Notes: generated by a model from the sequence alone, not told the origin. A DNA stretch of 64,000 nt from Myxacorys californica WJT36-NPBG1 (GCA_019359315.1 JAHHHO010000028.1:1-64000), one strand, 5' to 3'; positions 1-9,249 are shown, counted from the first letter of the stretch. Program-made: numbers and translations.

Positions 1-121
1 CTTTGGGAGGGTCATAGCTATCAATGAACTGCCGCCCACAATCGACACAAATGTAATTCTGTTTCCCTTTCTTCCTTCCATTTTTACGGATGTGGCGGGC
101 CTAGCATTCCGGACATTGCAT
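1..121 (-). pseudogene. IS1-family InsA-like transposase, N-terminal part, with an in-frame stop
   Basis: Read leftward from an ATG at 121, the sequence gives a short zinc-ribbon start (MQCPEC, then RHIRKNG, KQNYICVDCGRQF) typical of the InsA-like DNA-binding N-terminus of IS1-family elements. The cysteine pairs CPEC and CVDC are both visible. Codon 7 is TAG (101-103) where homologues have a sense codon, so this copy is probably inactive. The rest lies outside the window. No terminal inverted repeat could be fixed inside the window. Confidence 0.75.
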
Positions 122-221
122 GAAAAGCAACCTCAATTCATACTCTCATTATGCAACGTCCAAAAAATAATGGGACGAGTGCTATCTCAAACGGCAATGA
201 TGCAGAAAATAATGGGAGGGG

Positions 222-335
222 TGCGAACACTTCGTGGAGCAGAGCGATCGTAGGTAGCAACACTCCGGCAAAAAGTGAGAACGTTCCAATAATAAAGTGG
301 AAATGATGCGAACACTTCGTGGAGCGGAGCGATCG
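222..335. repeat. 29-bp direct repeat, two copies
   Basis: Copies at 222-250 and 307-335 read TGCGAACACTTCGTGGAGC(A/G) followed by GAGCGATCG, differing at one base and lying 85 bp apart. They end in a HIP1-like core and fill most of the gap between the transposase fragment and the NACHT remnant. The second copy abuts the point where recognisable NACHT coding begins. A second short repeat (AAAATAATGGGA near 165 and 205) lies just before. No gene is seen in 122-340. Confidence 0.8.
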
Positions 336-340
336 CAACA

Positions 341-988
341 AGCAACTATCCCGAATTTTGTCGCATATATCTCAATCAAAGCCTAAACCCTTCACAATCT
401 TCTGAAGAACTTGCCGCCACACAACGCATCCTTTCCAATCCAATGGATTTAACTGTGGTAGCTCAAATGCTTGCCCTCGGAAAAACCCCCGACCTTTTCC
501 GATTACAAGAGCAGCAATACACATTCATGTCGGCAGACTATCAGCACCGATGGAATCAAGACTTTCCCCTCAAGAAATTTTCTGAAGCCATCTACCAACT
601 TCAACTCAACGACGAGAAAACCCTTCCTGCCGCAGAGTTTTATTCCGCATTAGTCAGCATGGAAGACGAAAAATATAAGATGGTTGTCAGTCGTCCGTGG
701 AAAGATGCCAAAGGCGAAACCCAACACGAATGGTATTTCCGCCATGACAAGATCGCAGAGTTCTTCATTGTGCAAACTTTCCTTGGTGATGGAGAAACGG
801 TGAAGAATCGCCTTGTCGATCGCATCGGCGATCCCAGATTTCGAGGCGTCTATTTCTTGCTCGCCACCAGACTTCCACTTGATGATGCCAAAGAACTCCG
901 AGAAACCCTGATTCAATACGCGGCTGACACCAAAGATCACACCGTCAGCGACGACTTTGTTCAATTACTCCGCATTCGTCCCAAGTAA
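341..988 (+). pseudogene. 3' remnant of a large NACHT/STAND-type NTPase gene
   Basis: The frame is open from about 302 but has no good start before the ATG at 443. Recognisable protein begins near 347 (YPEFCRIYLNQSL), passes through SNPMDLTVVAQML and DLFRLQEQQY, and ends with FRHDKIAEFF and DPRFRGVYFLLA. In cyanobacterial NACHT/STAND proteins these segments lie downstream of the ATPase core. No Walker motifs are present, so the NTPase domain is lost. A 181-residue product from 443 is possible but is more likely a decayed fragment. The break coincides with the 29-bp repeat, next to the IS1-like remnant, which suggests rearrangement. Confidence 0.65.
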
Positions 989-1032
989 GAAGCGATTCAC
1001 TCAGAACCTTAACCTTTCATACCCGATTTTAG

Positions 1033-1608
1033 CTACCAAATCGCCTGAAGATTCAACATAAAGCTTGGTAAAACATCCTCACCTGACAGCATTTCTGGCG
1101 CATCCAATACTTCGATGTCTTGTCCTAATCGATAAATCTCAACTCGTCGCGTTTCTGGATCGACCAACCAACCCAATTTCACACCACTACTCATATACTC
1201 TTGCATTTTTGCTTGAGTCTCTCGCAGCGTATCTGTTGGCAACATCAGTTCTAAGACAAAATCAGGCGAGATCGGTGGAAATTTCTTCTTTTGTTCAGGC
1301 GTGAGAGCGTCCCATCGCTCTTTTTTGACCCAAGCCACATCAGGAGAACGATCTCCGCCATTCGGAAGCTTGAAGCCCGTTGACGAATCGAATACAATCC
1401 CTAGTTTTGTTTGCTCGTTCCACACAACAAATCGTGCTGTTAAAGTCGCATTGTTGCTTCCGGTTTCTCCACCTGTAGGCGACATAATTAACAGTTCTCC
1501 TTTGGCATTGCGTTCAAACTTGGCATCAGGATTGAGCTGACAAAGCTGGTAGAACTGCTCATCCGTCATGTTAAAAACAGGATTGAAGTTGATCGTGTAG
1601 GCGTTCAT
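1033..1608 (-). CDS. Uma2 family (DUF820) putative endonuclease
   Basis: A 191-residue protein with the Uma2/DUF820 layout, a PD-(D/E)XK-like fold greatly expanded in cyanobacteria. Visible landmarks are the MTDEQFYQL opening, [14 protein letters not shown] (38-50), RSPDVAWV (D90) and [12 protein letters not shown] (E120), then GWLVDP. D90 and E120 are the expected metal ligands. Its ATG overlaps the stop of mnmG by four bases (ATGA), so the two are probably co-transcribed and translationally coupled, although no functional link is known. The family's biological role is unproven. A second, decayed Uma2 copy lies at 52100-52407. Confidence 0.9.
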   Translation of the reverse strand: MNAYTINFNPVFNMTDEQFYQLCQLNPDAKFERNAKGELLIMSPTGGETGSNNATLTARFVVWNEQTKLGIVFDSSTGFKLPNGGDRSPDVAWVKKERWDALTPEQKKKFPPISPDFVLELMLPTDTLRETQAKMQEYMSSGVKLGWLVDPETRRVEIYRLGQDIEVLDAPEMLSGEDVLPSFMLNLQAIW

Positions 1609-3512
1609 GTCAGCACCTCTGCACTCCGGCGGGCTTGCACTTCAAGATGAATTAGCAACGCATTAATATCAGCAGGATTTACGCCGCCAATTCGAGACGC
1701 TTGACCGATCGTGAGTGGTTTCACTTTCGATAGCTTTTCGCGCGCTTCTTTCGACAGCGTATCGATCGCGTTGTAGTTCAAATCAACCGGAAGTTTGCGG
1801 TGTTCTTGACGGCTGACTTGCTCAATTTGATGCTGTTGCCGTTGAATATAGCCAGAATATTTAATGTCAATTTCTGCCCCTTCTTTTTCAGCGCGATCGC
1901 ACTCCAAATTTCCCAAACCGTACCGCTCTAGATCGACATAATGAAATCCTGAACGACGTAAAAGATCGGCTAACGTGATTGATCCTTTGATGATCTGTTG
2001 GGTATCGGCGGCGATCACTTTTCCAACATCACTCTGCTCTTTCACCCGCGTCTCATGCAATCGCTCTTTTTCGGCTGCAATGGTTTCTTGTTTGTGCGTA
2101 AAGCGTTGCCAACGCCGATCGTCAATCAGTCCAATCTCGCGTCCTAACGGAGTGAGCCGCTGATCGGCATTATCCGATCGCAAAATGAGACGATACTCCG
2201 ATCGCGAGGTCAGCACTCGATAGGGTTCGCGCAAATCTTTCGTACACAAGTCATCGATCAGGGTTCCGATGTAACTATATTCACGCGGAAACACGATGAG
2301 TTCTTGATGACGACAGAATCGAGCCGCATTGATTCCGGCGACTAGTCCTTGGGCAGCGGCTTCTTCGTAACCTGTTGTGCCATTGATTTGCCCAGCGCAA
2401 AAGAGACCTTCAATTTTTTTGGTCATCAGGGTTGGATAACACTGAGTTGCTGGAAGGTAATCGTACTCAACCGCATAGGCAGGACGGAGCATCGTACAGT
2501 TTTCTAAGCCAGGCAGCGATCGCAGCATTTTTAACTGAATCGATTCGGGCAAGCCTGTTGAGAAGCCTTGAATATAAAGCTCTGGCGTGTCGCGTCCTTC
2601 AGGTTCAATAAAAATCTGATGGCTTTCTTTATCGGCAAATCGAACAATTTTGTCTTCAATGCTCGGGCAGTAACGCGGCCCTTTTGCATCGACCCAGCCC
2701 CCGTAAACGGGAGACAAATGCAAGTTTTCACGAATGATCTGATGCGTTGCGGCGGTAGTGCGCGTCAAATGACAGGGCAGTTGTTCCCGTTCAATCCAGG
2801 CGTCTGGATCAAAGCTAAACCAGCGCACATCGTCGTCACCGGGCTGAGGTTCCAGCACATCAAAGTTGACCGAACGGCGATCGACACGGGCAGGCGTTCC
2901 GGTTTTGAGGCGTCCGGTTTCAAACCCAAATCGATTTAACGTGTCGGTCAGTCCAACCGCAGCAAATTCTCCGGCGCGTCCTGCGTCCATTGATTTGTTG
3001 CCGACCCAAATTTTTCCGCCTAAAAACGTTCCGGTGGTCAAAATGACGGCTTTACACCCGAAGGCAACGCCAAAGTAGGTTTGAACGCCGATCACTTCAT
3101 CATTTGTGCCCAAAATCAAATCCGTCGCCATGCCTTCTCGAATCGTCAAGTTTTCCTGATTCTCGACGATCGTTTTCATCACGTTGGCATATTCGCGCTT
3201 GTCAGTTTGCGCCCGCAATGCCCATACTGCCGGGCCGCGTGAGGCATTGAGAATGCGTTTCTGCAAATACGTCCGATCTGCCACCTTGCCGATCTCGCCC
3301 CCGATCGCGTCAGCTTCATGCACCAACTGCGATTTTGCCGGACCGCCCACAGCAGGATTACAAGGCTGCCATGCAATTTTATCAAGGTTAAGCGTCAGCA
3401 AAAGAGTACGACAGCCCAGACGAGCGGTTGCTAGAGCCGCTTCACATCCAGAGTGTCCGGCTCCGACTACTACCACATCAAAAGCATCGAGAAAATCTAC
3501 AGGCGCGTTCAT
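1605..3512 (-). CDS. mnmG: tRNA uridine-5-carboxymethylaminomethyl modification enzyme MnmG (GidA)
   Basis: A full-length 635-residue MnmG. With MnmE it installs the cmnm5 group on U34 of certain tRNAs, using FAD, NADH and methylene-THF. The N-terminus has the dinucleotide-binding [10 protein letters not shown] (17-26), followed by [27 protein letters not shown] and the [17 protein letters not shown] signature. The C-terminal helical domain ends in [19 protein letters not shown]. The start ATG at 3512 places the FAD motif at the usual distance. It is the first gene of a leftward pair with Uma2. Confidence 0.97.
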   Translation of the reverse strand: MNAPVDFLDAFDVVVVGAGHSGCEAALATARLGCRTLLLTLNLDKIAWQPCNPAVGGPAKSQLVHEADAIGGEIGKVADRTYLQKRILNASRGPAVWALRAQTDKREYANVMKTIVENQENLTIREGMATDLILGTNDEVIGVQTYFGVAFGCKAVILTTGTFLGGKIWVGNKSMDAGRAGEFAAVGLTDTLNRFGFETGRLKTGTPARVDRRSVNFDVLEPQPGDDDVRWFSFDPDAWIEREQLPCHLTRTTAATHQIIRENLHLSPVYGGWVDAKGPRYCPSIEDKIVRFADKESHQIFIEPEGRDTPELYIQGFSTGLPESIQLKMLRSLPGLENCTMLRPAYAVEYDYLPATQCYPTLMTKKIEGLFCAGQINGTTGYEEAAAQGLVAGINAARFCRHQELIVFPREYSYIGTLIDDLCTKDLREPYRVLTSRSEYRLILRSDNADQRLTPLGREIGLIDDRRWQRFTHKQETIAAEKERLHETRVKEQSDVGKVIAADTQQIIKGSITLADLLRRSGFHYVDLERYGLGNLECDRAEKEGAEIDIKYSGYIQRQQHQIEQVSRQEHRKLPVDLNYNAIDTLSKEAREKLSKVKPLTIGQASRIGGVNPADINALLIHLEVQARRSAEVLT

Positions 3513-3557
3513 AGAAATAGCATTAGGCGGTGCAGGTCTATTGTAACGGCTAGGCTG

Positions 3558-3974
3558 ATGGCTCAGTCAGGAAAAGCGGTTACCGCAATTAGTGCCACAA
3601 CTCTGATCACTCGTAAATCCATTGAAAAATTTGCAGATTTAGATTCTCAGCTTGCAGATCTTAATTCCACGATCGCGGATCTCAATTCTGAACATATGGA
3701 TCTTAATTCCACGATCGCAGATCTTAGTTCTGAACGCGTGGATCTTAATTCCGCGATCGCAGATCTTAATTCTGAATATATGGATCTTGATTCTGCATCT
3801 TGCTCGTCGCTACAGCCTCATGTAGCATTACCTGAATCTGCATTATTTAGAAACACCAATGGTCGTACCAGGAACTTGTTCTCCAGGAATCGCGGCGGGC
3901 ATGGCAGCTCTGCAAATGTTCTACAACAGCTTTACCGGACTGTGGGACACAACCAATTGGTGGAATGCAGCTAA
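3558..3974 (+). CDS. Heptad-repeat ORF of uncertain status overlapping the GH76 gene
   Basis: From the ATG at 3558 this frame gives 138 residues. The centre is a run of seven-residue repeats ([42 protein letters not shown]), which could form a short coiled coil. No signal peptide and no good Shine-Dalgarno site are seen. The last 116 bases overlap the GH76 gene in another frame. It may be a real small repeat protein, or the displaced 5' part of the hydrolase gene after a frameshift. The repeats keep their frame and heptad character, which slightly favours coding. Confidence 0.35.
   Translation: MAQSGKAVTAISATTLITRKSIEKFADLDSQLADLNSTIADLNSEHMDLNSTIADLSSERVDLNSAIADLNSEYMDLDSASCSSLQPHVALPESALFRNTNGRTRNLFSRNRGGHGSSANVLQQLYRTVGHNQLVECS
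3633..3800. repeat. 21/42-bp tandem minisatellite encoding heptads
   Basis: Three near-identical 42-bp units start at 3657, 3699 and 3741, with partial units on both sides. Each is two related 21-mers, GATCTTAATTCCACGATCGC-A and GATCTTAATTCTGAACATATG. Units differ at a few positions only. Because 21 is divisible by 3, gain or loss of units keeps the reading frame. Confidence 0.9.
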
Positions 3975-5181
3975 CGCCCTTGATGCCACGATCGAATATT
4001 CCCGCCTCACCGATTCACTCACTTACCGAAGCAACATTTACAACACGTTTTATCAGAAGCCGAGATATGCAAATTTCATTAATCCGTGGTTTCGAGATGA
4101 TGATGGTTGGTGGGCGATCGCGTGGATCAAAGCCTACGATTTGACTGGCGAAACGAAATACTTAGACCAAGCAAAAACCATTGTCCACAGCATGGAGACA
4201 GGGTGGGATACCAACGTGTGTGGAGGTGGATTGTATTGGCATAAAAAAGAACTCACGTATAAGAATGCAATTACAAACTCATTGTTTCTAGCGGCAGCAG
4301 CAAAGTTGCATTTACGCGAACCCAATAATCCTAATTATCTACAGTGGGCGCAGCGATCGTGGCAATGGTTTAAGCAATCGGGAATGATCAACGATCAACA
4401 ACTCGTCAATGATGGTTTGGATAGCAACTGTCGAAACAATGGTAAAACCGTTTGGACATATAACCAAGGCGTATTGATTGGCGGACTAGTCGATCTTTAT
4501 CGTGGCACTCAAGATCAGGAATTATTGGAGCAAGCCGTCGCGATCGCAGATGCCAGCATCGCAAACCTAGCTCCTAAAGGGATTCTGCGGGAACCCTGCG
4601 AACCAAACGACTGCGGCAATGATGGTCCGCAATTCAAAGGCGTTTTCATGCGAAACTTATCCGCGTTGTATGCGGTTCGTCCTAAAGCAAGCTATCGCGC
4701 TTTTATTCTTCGGAATGCCAATTCGATTTGGGCAAATCGGAATGAGCAGCAGCAGTTCGGATTGGATTGGGCAGGTAAAGTTGATAAGCCCGATGCGGCT
4801 CGTCAGACTTCTGCCATTGATGCGTTAAATGCCGCGATCGCGCTCACGACTCAAACACCCTATCCTGCAAAAACGGTTGGTCAGAATGCTCAATTTAGCG
4901 TTAATGTTGCTTGCTCTGGAAACTACGACCTAACGTTCCGTTACGCATCCACAGACGATGCAGCTCGCTATCTGTATATCAATGGTCGAAACATTATCGA
5001 TCAACAGCTTTTTCCGACGACTGGCAGTTGGAATCAGTGGCAACAGACGAAAGTTTCTAAAATTTGGCTCAACGCAGGCAACAACACTGTTTCGCTCCTT
5101 TTCGATCCACTAAAAGGCAGCAAACATCCGTTAGCGCTAGATGTATTGACGATCGATGTATCCCGCGATCGAATTCGGTGA
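3859..5181 (+). CDS. GH76-like glycoside hydrolase with C-terminal carbohydrate-binding domain
   Basis: A 440-residue protein. Residues 10-330 resemble the (alpha/alpha)6-barrel family GH76 (alpha-1,6-mannanases and relatives): [23 protein letters not shown], and FRDDDGWWAIAW (78-89), whose Asp pair matches the catalytic pair of the family. Residues 340-435 look like a CBM6/CBM35-type beta-sandwich (YDLTFRYAS, NNTVSLLFDP). Such enzymes are normally exported, but the frame is closed by TAG 28 bases before the ATG, so no signal peptide can be encoded in frame. The 5' end may be lost or frameshifted into the heptad ORF upstream. Substrate is unknown. Confidence 0.75.
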   Translation: MVVPGTCSPGIAAGMAALQMFYNSFTGLWDTTNWWNAANALDATIEYSRLTDSLTYRSNIYNTFYQKPRYANFINPWFRDDDGWWAIAWIKAYDLTGETKYLDQAKTIVHSMETGWDTNVCGGGLYWHKKELTYKNAITNSLFLAAAAKLHLREPNNPNYLQWAQRSWQWFKQSGMINDQQLVNDGLDSNCRNNGKTVWTYNQGVLIGGLVDLYRGTQDQELLEQAVAIADASIANLAPKGILREPCEPNDCGNDGPQFKGVFMRNLSALYAVRPKASYRAFILRNANSIWANRNEQQQFGLDWAGKVDKPDAARQTSAIDALNAAIALTTQTPYPAKTVGQNAQFSVNVACSGNYDLTFRYASTDDAARYLYINGRNIIDQQLFPTTGSWNQWQQTKVSKIWLNAGNNTVSLLFDPLKGSKHPLALDVLTIDVSRDRIR

Positions 5182-5230
5182 AACTGACATTACTCCTCTC
5201 TGGTGTCTCGCTATCGTCAGAGGTAATCGA

Positions 5231-5428
5231 TTATTTCTCCGACATTACGCTCCACAAACCTGATTCCCCATAGAGAGCAGAATTATTAGCGGGTGAGTTA
5301 GCGATCTGGGCGCTAAAAATAACAGGAATTGAGCTAACAACAAACGCAGTTGCAGCTATGAAAGCTATTTTTAGTCCGTTGTGTAGAACATCAGGACGAA
5401 GAGTGGGAACATGATTATGAGATTTCAT
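5231..5428 (-). CDS. Small hypothetical protein with N-terminal membrane/signal segment
   Basis: A 65-residue ORF starting at the ATG at 5428, chosen because GGAG lies 10 bases upstream; an in-frame ATG at 5449 would add seven residues. Residues 20-40 (LKIAFIAATAFVVSSIPVIF) form a hydrophobic segment with an Ala-Gln exit, consistent with a signal peptide or anchor. The rest is short and polar. No family was recognised. A perfect NtcA-type palindrome lies 53 bases upstream of the start. The gene could be spurious. Confidence 0.4.
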   Translation of the reverse strand: MKSHNHVPTLRPDVLHNGLKIAFIAATAFVVSSIPVIFSAQIANSPANNSALYGESGLWSVMSEK

Positions 5429-5481
5429 TAGATTAAGTCTCCACAACAAGATTAACCGCGCTCCTTCAGTATATCGATTTT

Positions 5482-5495
5482 GTAGCTTTGGCTAC
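5482..5495. promoter_or_regulatory. Candidate NtcA binding site (GTA-N8-TAC)
   Basis: TGTAGCTTTGGCTACA (5481-5496) contains the exact NtcA consensus GTA-N8-TAC, with palindromic flanks and inner GC pairs. It lies between the leftward small ORF (start 5428) and nrtP (start 5973), a nitrogen-regulated gene class. It is about 480 bp from nrtP, far for class II activation, and no -10 box sits at the canonical 22-bp distance on either side. A bare GTA-N8-TAC is expected several times by chance in 64 kb, though the longer dyad is rarer. Confidence 0.4.
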
Positions 5496-5538
5496 AGAAA
5501 TATCTCTCAACATTGTTCTCAAACCTTAACTGCCCTGG

Positions 5539-5972
5539 TCAGAAATCACACCTGGAGTAAACGATCGCTGAATTCTCAAGCCGTTTCGACAATTCTTTAG
5601 AGCTTGGCGGAACCAATCTTGAATCACAAGATGCAGCTATTGCATTTGAGCAATACTTTTCATGCATTGCTTCCATAGTTTTGTAATGAGTTACACAGAG
5701 CGACCTTGCTCCCACAGGTAATCTTCCCTGTAAAGCAAACGGTCTGCTTTTAAAACTTGGCTGCTTGTAGTGTTTAGGAATCATCATTTGAGCGTTGGTA
5801 ACCTCGCAGTCTTAAGCAAAATGTTTTCAACCAAGCTACCCAGTAGGTGCTTCAAGTGTTATTGAGAATTTTTAGTTGCTGTTAAATACGCCCCGATGTT
5901 TTGATGATTTTCGCCGCGATCGCATACCCGTGATTCAAAGGGTTATATGTCCTAGTTCTTGGAGTTAACGTT
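5539..5972. other. Intergenic region upstream of nrtP
   Basis: About 430 bp without a convincing gene. An 82-codon leftward frame (5539-5787) has no recognisable motif or ribosome binding site. The stretch must hold the nrtP promoter, but no clear -35/-10 pair or close NtcA site was found. A HIP1 site lies near 5915, and the nrtP leader has GGAG shortly before its ATG. Confidence 0.5.
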
Positions 5973-7469
5973 ATGGCTGGAATATGGTCGTTTAGCGGCA
6001 GGTATCGCATTCTGCACTTTACTTGGTTTGCCTTTTTTCTTACCTTTGTCGTTTGGTTTAACTTTGCACCGTTAGCAACATTGGCAAAGGCTGAACTGGG
6101 GTTGACTGATCCACAGATGCGAACCATCGCAATCTGCAATGTTGCGCTAACGGTTCCAGCACGAATCATCATTGGAATGATTTTGGATCGCTTTGGTCCT
6201 CGCATTACCTACTCTTGTCTACTGATTTATGCGGCAATTCCCTGCATCGCCTTTGCCCTCGCTCAGGACTTTGGGCAGATGGTAATCAGCCGTTTGGCGC
6301 TCAGCATTGTAGGCTGCGGCTTTGTTATCGGAATTCGGATGGTAGCAGAATGGTTTGGTGAACGAGAGATTGGTTTAGCTGAAGGCATTTACGGCGGCTG
6401 GGGAAATTTTGGGTCAGCCGGTGCTGCCTTTACGCTGCCAACGATCGCGGCGGGAACGGCATTCTTGGCGGCTGGACAGGTCAATTGGCGACTTGCGATC
6501 GCGCTGACAGGCATCATCTCCGCAATATATGGCGTGATCTATTACTTTAGCGTGACCGATACTCCTCCCGGTAAGGTCTATCAGCGCCCTGCCAGTAGCG
6601 CAGGCATGGAAGTCACGACCAAGCGCGACTTTTGGTTTCTCTTGGTGATGAACATTCCCTTAGTTGGAGTGTTAGGCTTGATTGCTTGGCGTTTAACCCA
6701 AGCGAAGTTCCTTAGTGAGACTGGGTTTGGAATCACTTGTTTGCTGTTGGTCGGTTTGTATCTGTTTCAGTCCTATAACATTTGGCAAGCAAACAAGCCC
6801 TTGATGACCGGACAGCTCCACTACCCGGCGGAAGAGCGATATAAGTTCTCTCAAGTGGCTAACTTAGAATTAGCGTATGTCGCCTGCTTTGGCTCAGAGT
6901 TAGCCGTTGTGTCGATGCTGCCAACTTACTTTCAGCGTGGCTTTGGGTTGACGGCGGCAATGGCGGGTGCGATCGCAGGTATGTATGCCTTCATGAATAT
7001 TGTTGCTCGTCCTGGAGGCGGCTGGATTTCAGATAAAGTAGGGAGCCGTAAATGGACGCTAGCCATTACCATTGGCTGTACAGGACTGGGGTATCTCCTC
7101 TTCAGCATGTTTAGTGAAGGGGTTGCGATCGTGGCGGTGGTGCTGATGACAATGGTGGCATCCTTCTTCGTGATGGCGGCAGAAGGGGCGACCTATGCGA
7201 TCGTGCCGTTAATCCAACCCCGCATTACAGGCCAGATTGCTGGTAACGTTGGCGCGTATGGTAACGTTGGCGCAGTTGTGTACCTGACGATTTACAGTCT
7301 TTTGCCTGAAGGCGTGGGCGGCGACAAAATCTTCTTTCAAATGTTGGGTATGGTCGGATTAGTTGTCGGATTTTTAATTGCGTTCACGATGAACGAAGTT
7401 AAACGTGGTCACAGCGAAGAAGCCACGACGAGAGTGCCTGTCTATTCGCAGGAGAGCGATCGCTACTAA
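5973..7469 (+). CDS. nrtP: Nitrate/nitrite permease, NarK/NrtP type (MFS)
   Basis: A 498-residue major facilitator protein with about 12 membrane segments. It has the NNP-family features: FNFAPLATLAK and IGMILDRFGPR in the first half, GFVIGIRMVAEWF and GIYGGWGNFGSAGAAF (the glycine-rich nitrate signature) in segment 5, and GAIAGMYAFMNIVARPGGGWISDKVGSRKW in the second half. NrtP proteins are proton-coupled nitrate/nitrite importers used by some cyanobacteria instead of the ABC system NrtABCD. No nitrate or nitrite reductase gene is adjacent, so the call rests on the protein alone. The start follows GGAG at a good distance. Confidence 0.85.
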   Translation: MAGIWSFSGRYRILHFTWFAFFLTFVVWFNFAPLATLAKAELGLTDPQMRTIAICNVALTVPARIIIGMILDRFGPRITYSCLLIYAAIPCIAFALAQDFGQMVISRLALSIVGCGFVIGIRMVAEWFGEREIGLAEGIYGGWGNFGSAGAAFTLPTIAAGTAFLAAGQVNWRLAIALTGIISAIYGVIYYFSVTDTPPGKVYQRPASSAGMEVTTKRDFWFLLVMNIPLVGVLGLIAWRLTQAKFLSETGFGITCLLLVGLYLFQSYNIWQANKPLMTGQLHYPAEERYKFSQVANLELAYVACFGSELAVVSMLPTYFQRGFGLTAAMAGAIAGMYAFMNIVARPGGGWISDKVGSRKWTLAITIGCTGLGYLLFSMFSEGVAIVAVVLMTMVASFFVMAAEGATYAIVPLIQPRITGQIAGNVGAYGNVGAVVYLTIYSLLPEGVGGDKIFFQMLGMVGLVVGFLIAFTMNEVKRGHSEEATTRVPVYSQESDRY

Positions 7470-7700
7470 TTGGGTGCTCAATTAGAACAGGGTATCTGGC
7501 GGCAACGTCTCTCTATAAACTATGTTGCGCTTGCATCCTGAATCAAAGATTACTTCAAGGAATCCTAAAGTTTGGGCGTAGCTTTGAAGACCTGACAGCT
7601 TTATTTCTCTTTTTCGCTGTGCGCCCTTTCTTGCAGATTTGCCGCTTGGCAATTGCGTTGATCTTTCTAACCCTTTACACCAAAGGTCAGGAAGATCAAC

Positions 7701-7741
7701 AAGCTGGCGAGGACGGTGTATCTAAATATCCTCACCAGCTT
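7701..7741 (-). terminator. Hairpin downstream of the acidic low-complexity gene
   Basis: AAGCTGGCGAGGA (7701-7713) pairs with TCCTCACCAGCTT (7729-7741) with one mismatch around a 15-base loop. It lies 28 bp beyond the stop of the leftward gene at 7769. There is no strong U-tract, so intrinsic termination is only a possibility. Confidence 0.4.
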
Positions 7742-7768
7742 ATTGACCAAATCTCACCGACAGATTCG

Positions 7769-8200
7769 CTAGGCTTCAGCCGTTTCTTCCTGAGATTCTT
7801 CAGAAGTCGGCTCTTCCTGAGAGTCCTCAGCGATCGCTTCCTGAGAGTCCTCAGCGATCGCTTCTTCGGGTTGAGGTTCGGGTGCAGGCTTGGGCTGAAC
7901 AGGTTTTGGACCTCGCATCAACGCAGGATTCATCGCCTGTCTAGGTTCTTCCTTATCGCCCTTTCTGCCTCTGCCCGATGCCCGATCGGTTCTCCGTCCC
8001 CCACGGTCAGACTCTTCAGAAGATTTGGCGTCTGGACTTCGACGAACTGGCTTAGGTGGAGGAGATTTAGGCTCCGAGCTCTGAGGAGCGGAACTGGACT
8101 CCGAACTTTGAGGAGCGGAACTGGACTCTGTACTCTGAGGAGCGGCATCAGGGTTGGGTTGAGCCTGCCGCTCAGATTTTTTGATGGGACGTTCTACCAT
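7769..8200 (-). CDS. Conserved cyanobacterial hydrophilic low-complexity protein
   Basis: A 143-residue, very hydrophilic protein. It opens with MVERPIKKSERQ and has a central NPALMRGPKPVQPKP block; I recall both as the conserved anchors of a small cyanobacterial family. Between and after them are disordered repeats (APQSSES, then acidic EAIAEDSQE units). The matching DNA holds short tandem repeats such as CTGAGAGTCCTCAGCGATCG near 7820-7865. Function is unknown; strong charge separation suggests an intrinsically disordered protein. Confidence 0.7.
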   Translation of the reverse strand: MVERPIKKSERQAQPNPDAAPQSTESSSAPQSSESSSAPQSSEPKSPPPKPVRRSPDAKSSEESDRGGRRTDRASGRGRKGDKEEPRQAMNPALMRGPKPVQPKPAPEPQPEEAIAEDSQEAIAEDSQEEPTSEESQEETAEA

Positions 8201-8272
8201 TGCTACGTTCTGTTCTACTCCTTTGGAATCATATCTCGCTTGTGTCCAGACGGAACCGATTTTTGAAAGGTT

Positions 8273-9160
8273 TTAGAAACTTAGAACGCCGCGATCGCTA
8301 TCCAAGGTCGCAGGTATGCCCACAGGCAAGGCGGCATTCTCACCATCATGACCAAACGGCAAGTCTGATACGATCGGAATTCCCAAGTCAGACAAGCGAT
8401 CGCGCAAGACCGCTTCGACTGAAAAGCTAAGGAGGTTTGGTGGGGGATCGCACTGGCTGAAACGTCCGATCGCGATCCCTCGAATCGAATTGAATGCGCC
8501 ACACGATCGCCACTGCGTCAACATCCGATCAAGGCGGTACGGAAGCTCAGTCACATCTTCGATTGCCAGAATCACATCCGACAAATCGGGTTGCCAAGGC
8601 GTGTGCAATAGGTGAGTGGCAACGGTAAGATTTGCAGGCAGCAGAAGCCCCGTGACTCGTCCGCCGCCCCAACCGACCCCTTTTAAAGGTGGAAGAGAAC
8701 GACCTTCAACGAGATCAAACAATCGCTGCTTTGACCAGTCGGGTTCGGCTGCGATCGTCGTTAGCAACGGGGCATGAACACCTGCCACGCCTTCGCCAGA
8801 GTAGGCCCACAGCAGACTAGTGATATCTGAAAATCCGATTAGCCATTTCGGTTCAACGGGTGGAAATGCCCATTTTTCGAGCAGTCTTGCTCCCCCCCAA
8901 CCGCCTCTCGCGCATAAAATCCCACGACAGTCCGGATCGTTTAATGCCGTTTCAAGCGCCCCGCGTCGAACCTCATCCGTTCCAGCAAGATAGCCAAAGC
9001 GATCGTCATATCCCGCTGTAAATTCCACGCGATAGCCGCGATCGCGCCACACCTCTACACCCCGGTTAAAGGCACTCAATTCCCGCAATGCGCCGCTCGG
9101 CGCAATCACCCGCAGCAGATCCCCAGGTTGAAGTGGTGTTGGAAGCTGACAAAGTTTCAT
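8273..9160 (-). CDS. LD-carboxypeptidase (peptidase family S66)
   Basis: A 295-residue S66 peptidase of the LdcA type. These enzymes remove the terminal D-alanine from murein tetrapeptides during cell-wall recycling. Visible landmarks are VIAPSGA near residue 18, ARGGWGGARLLE, and GFSDITSLLWAY with the nucleophilic Ser of the GFSD turn. AIEDVTELPYRLDRML carries the catalytic Glu and LPFGHDGENAALPVG the catalytic His. Length matches the family. It has no signal peptide, as expected for a cytoplasmic enzyme. It lies 90 bp downstream of the glycosyltransferase gene on the same strand. Confidence 0.92.
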   Translation of the reverse strand: MKLCQLPTPLQPGDLLRVIAPSGALRELSAFNRGVEVWRDRGYRVEFTAGYDDRFGYLAGTDEVRRGALETALNDPDCRGILCARGGWGGARLLEKWAFPPVEPKWLIGFSDITSLLWAYSGEGVAGVHAPLLTTIAAEPDWSKQRLFDLVEGRSLPPLKGVGWGGGRVTGLLLPANLTVATHLLHTPWQPDLSDVILAIEDVTELPYRLDRMLTQWRSCGAFNSIRGIAIGRFSQCDPPPNLLSFSVEAVLRDRLSDLGIPIVSDLPFGHDGENAALPVGIPATLDSDRGVLSF

Positions 9161-9249
9161 AATTGGCGATGAATAGGTCAGGAAAAGTTAGCGCCTCACA
9201 GATCCTACATCCGCCACATCCGCTACCAAATCCGCTGCCACACCTTACT

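Noticed and set aside
5539-5787. Leftward 82-codon frame as a gene
   Set aside because: No ribosome binding site, no recognisable motif, and basic/Cys-rich composition typical of a chance frame.
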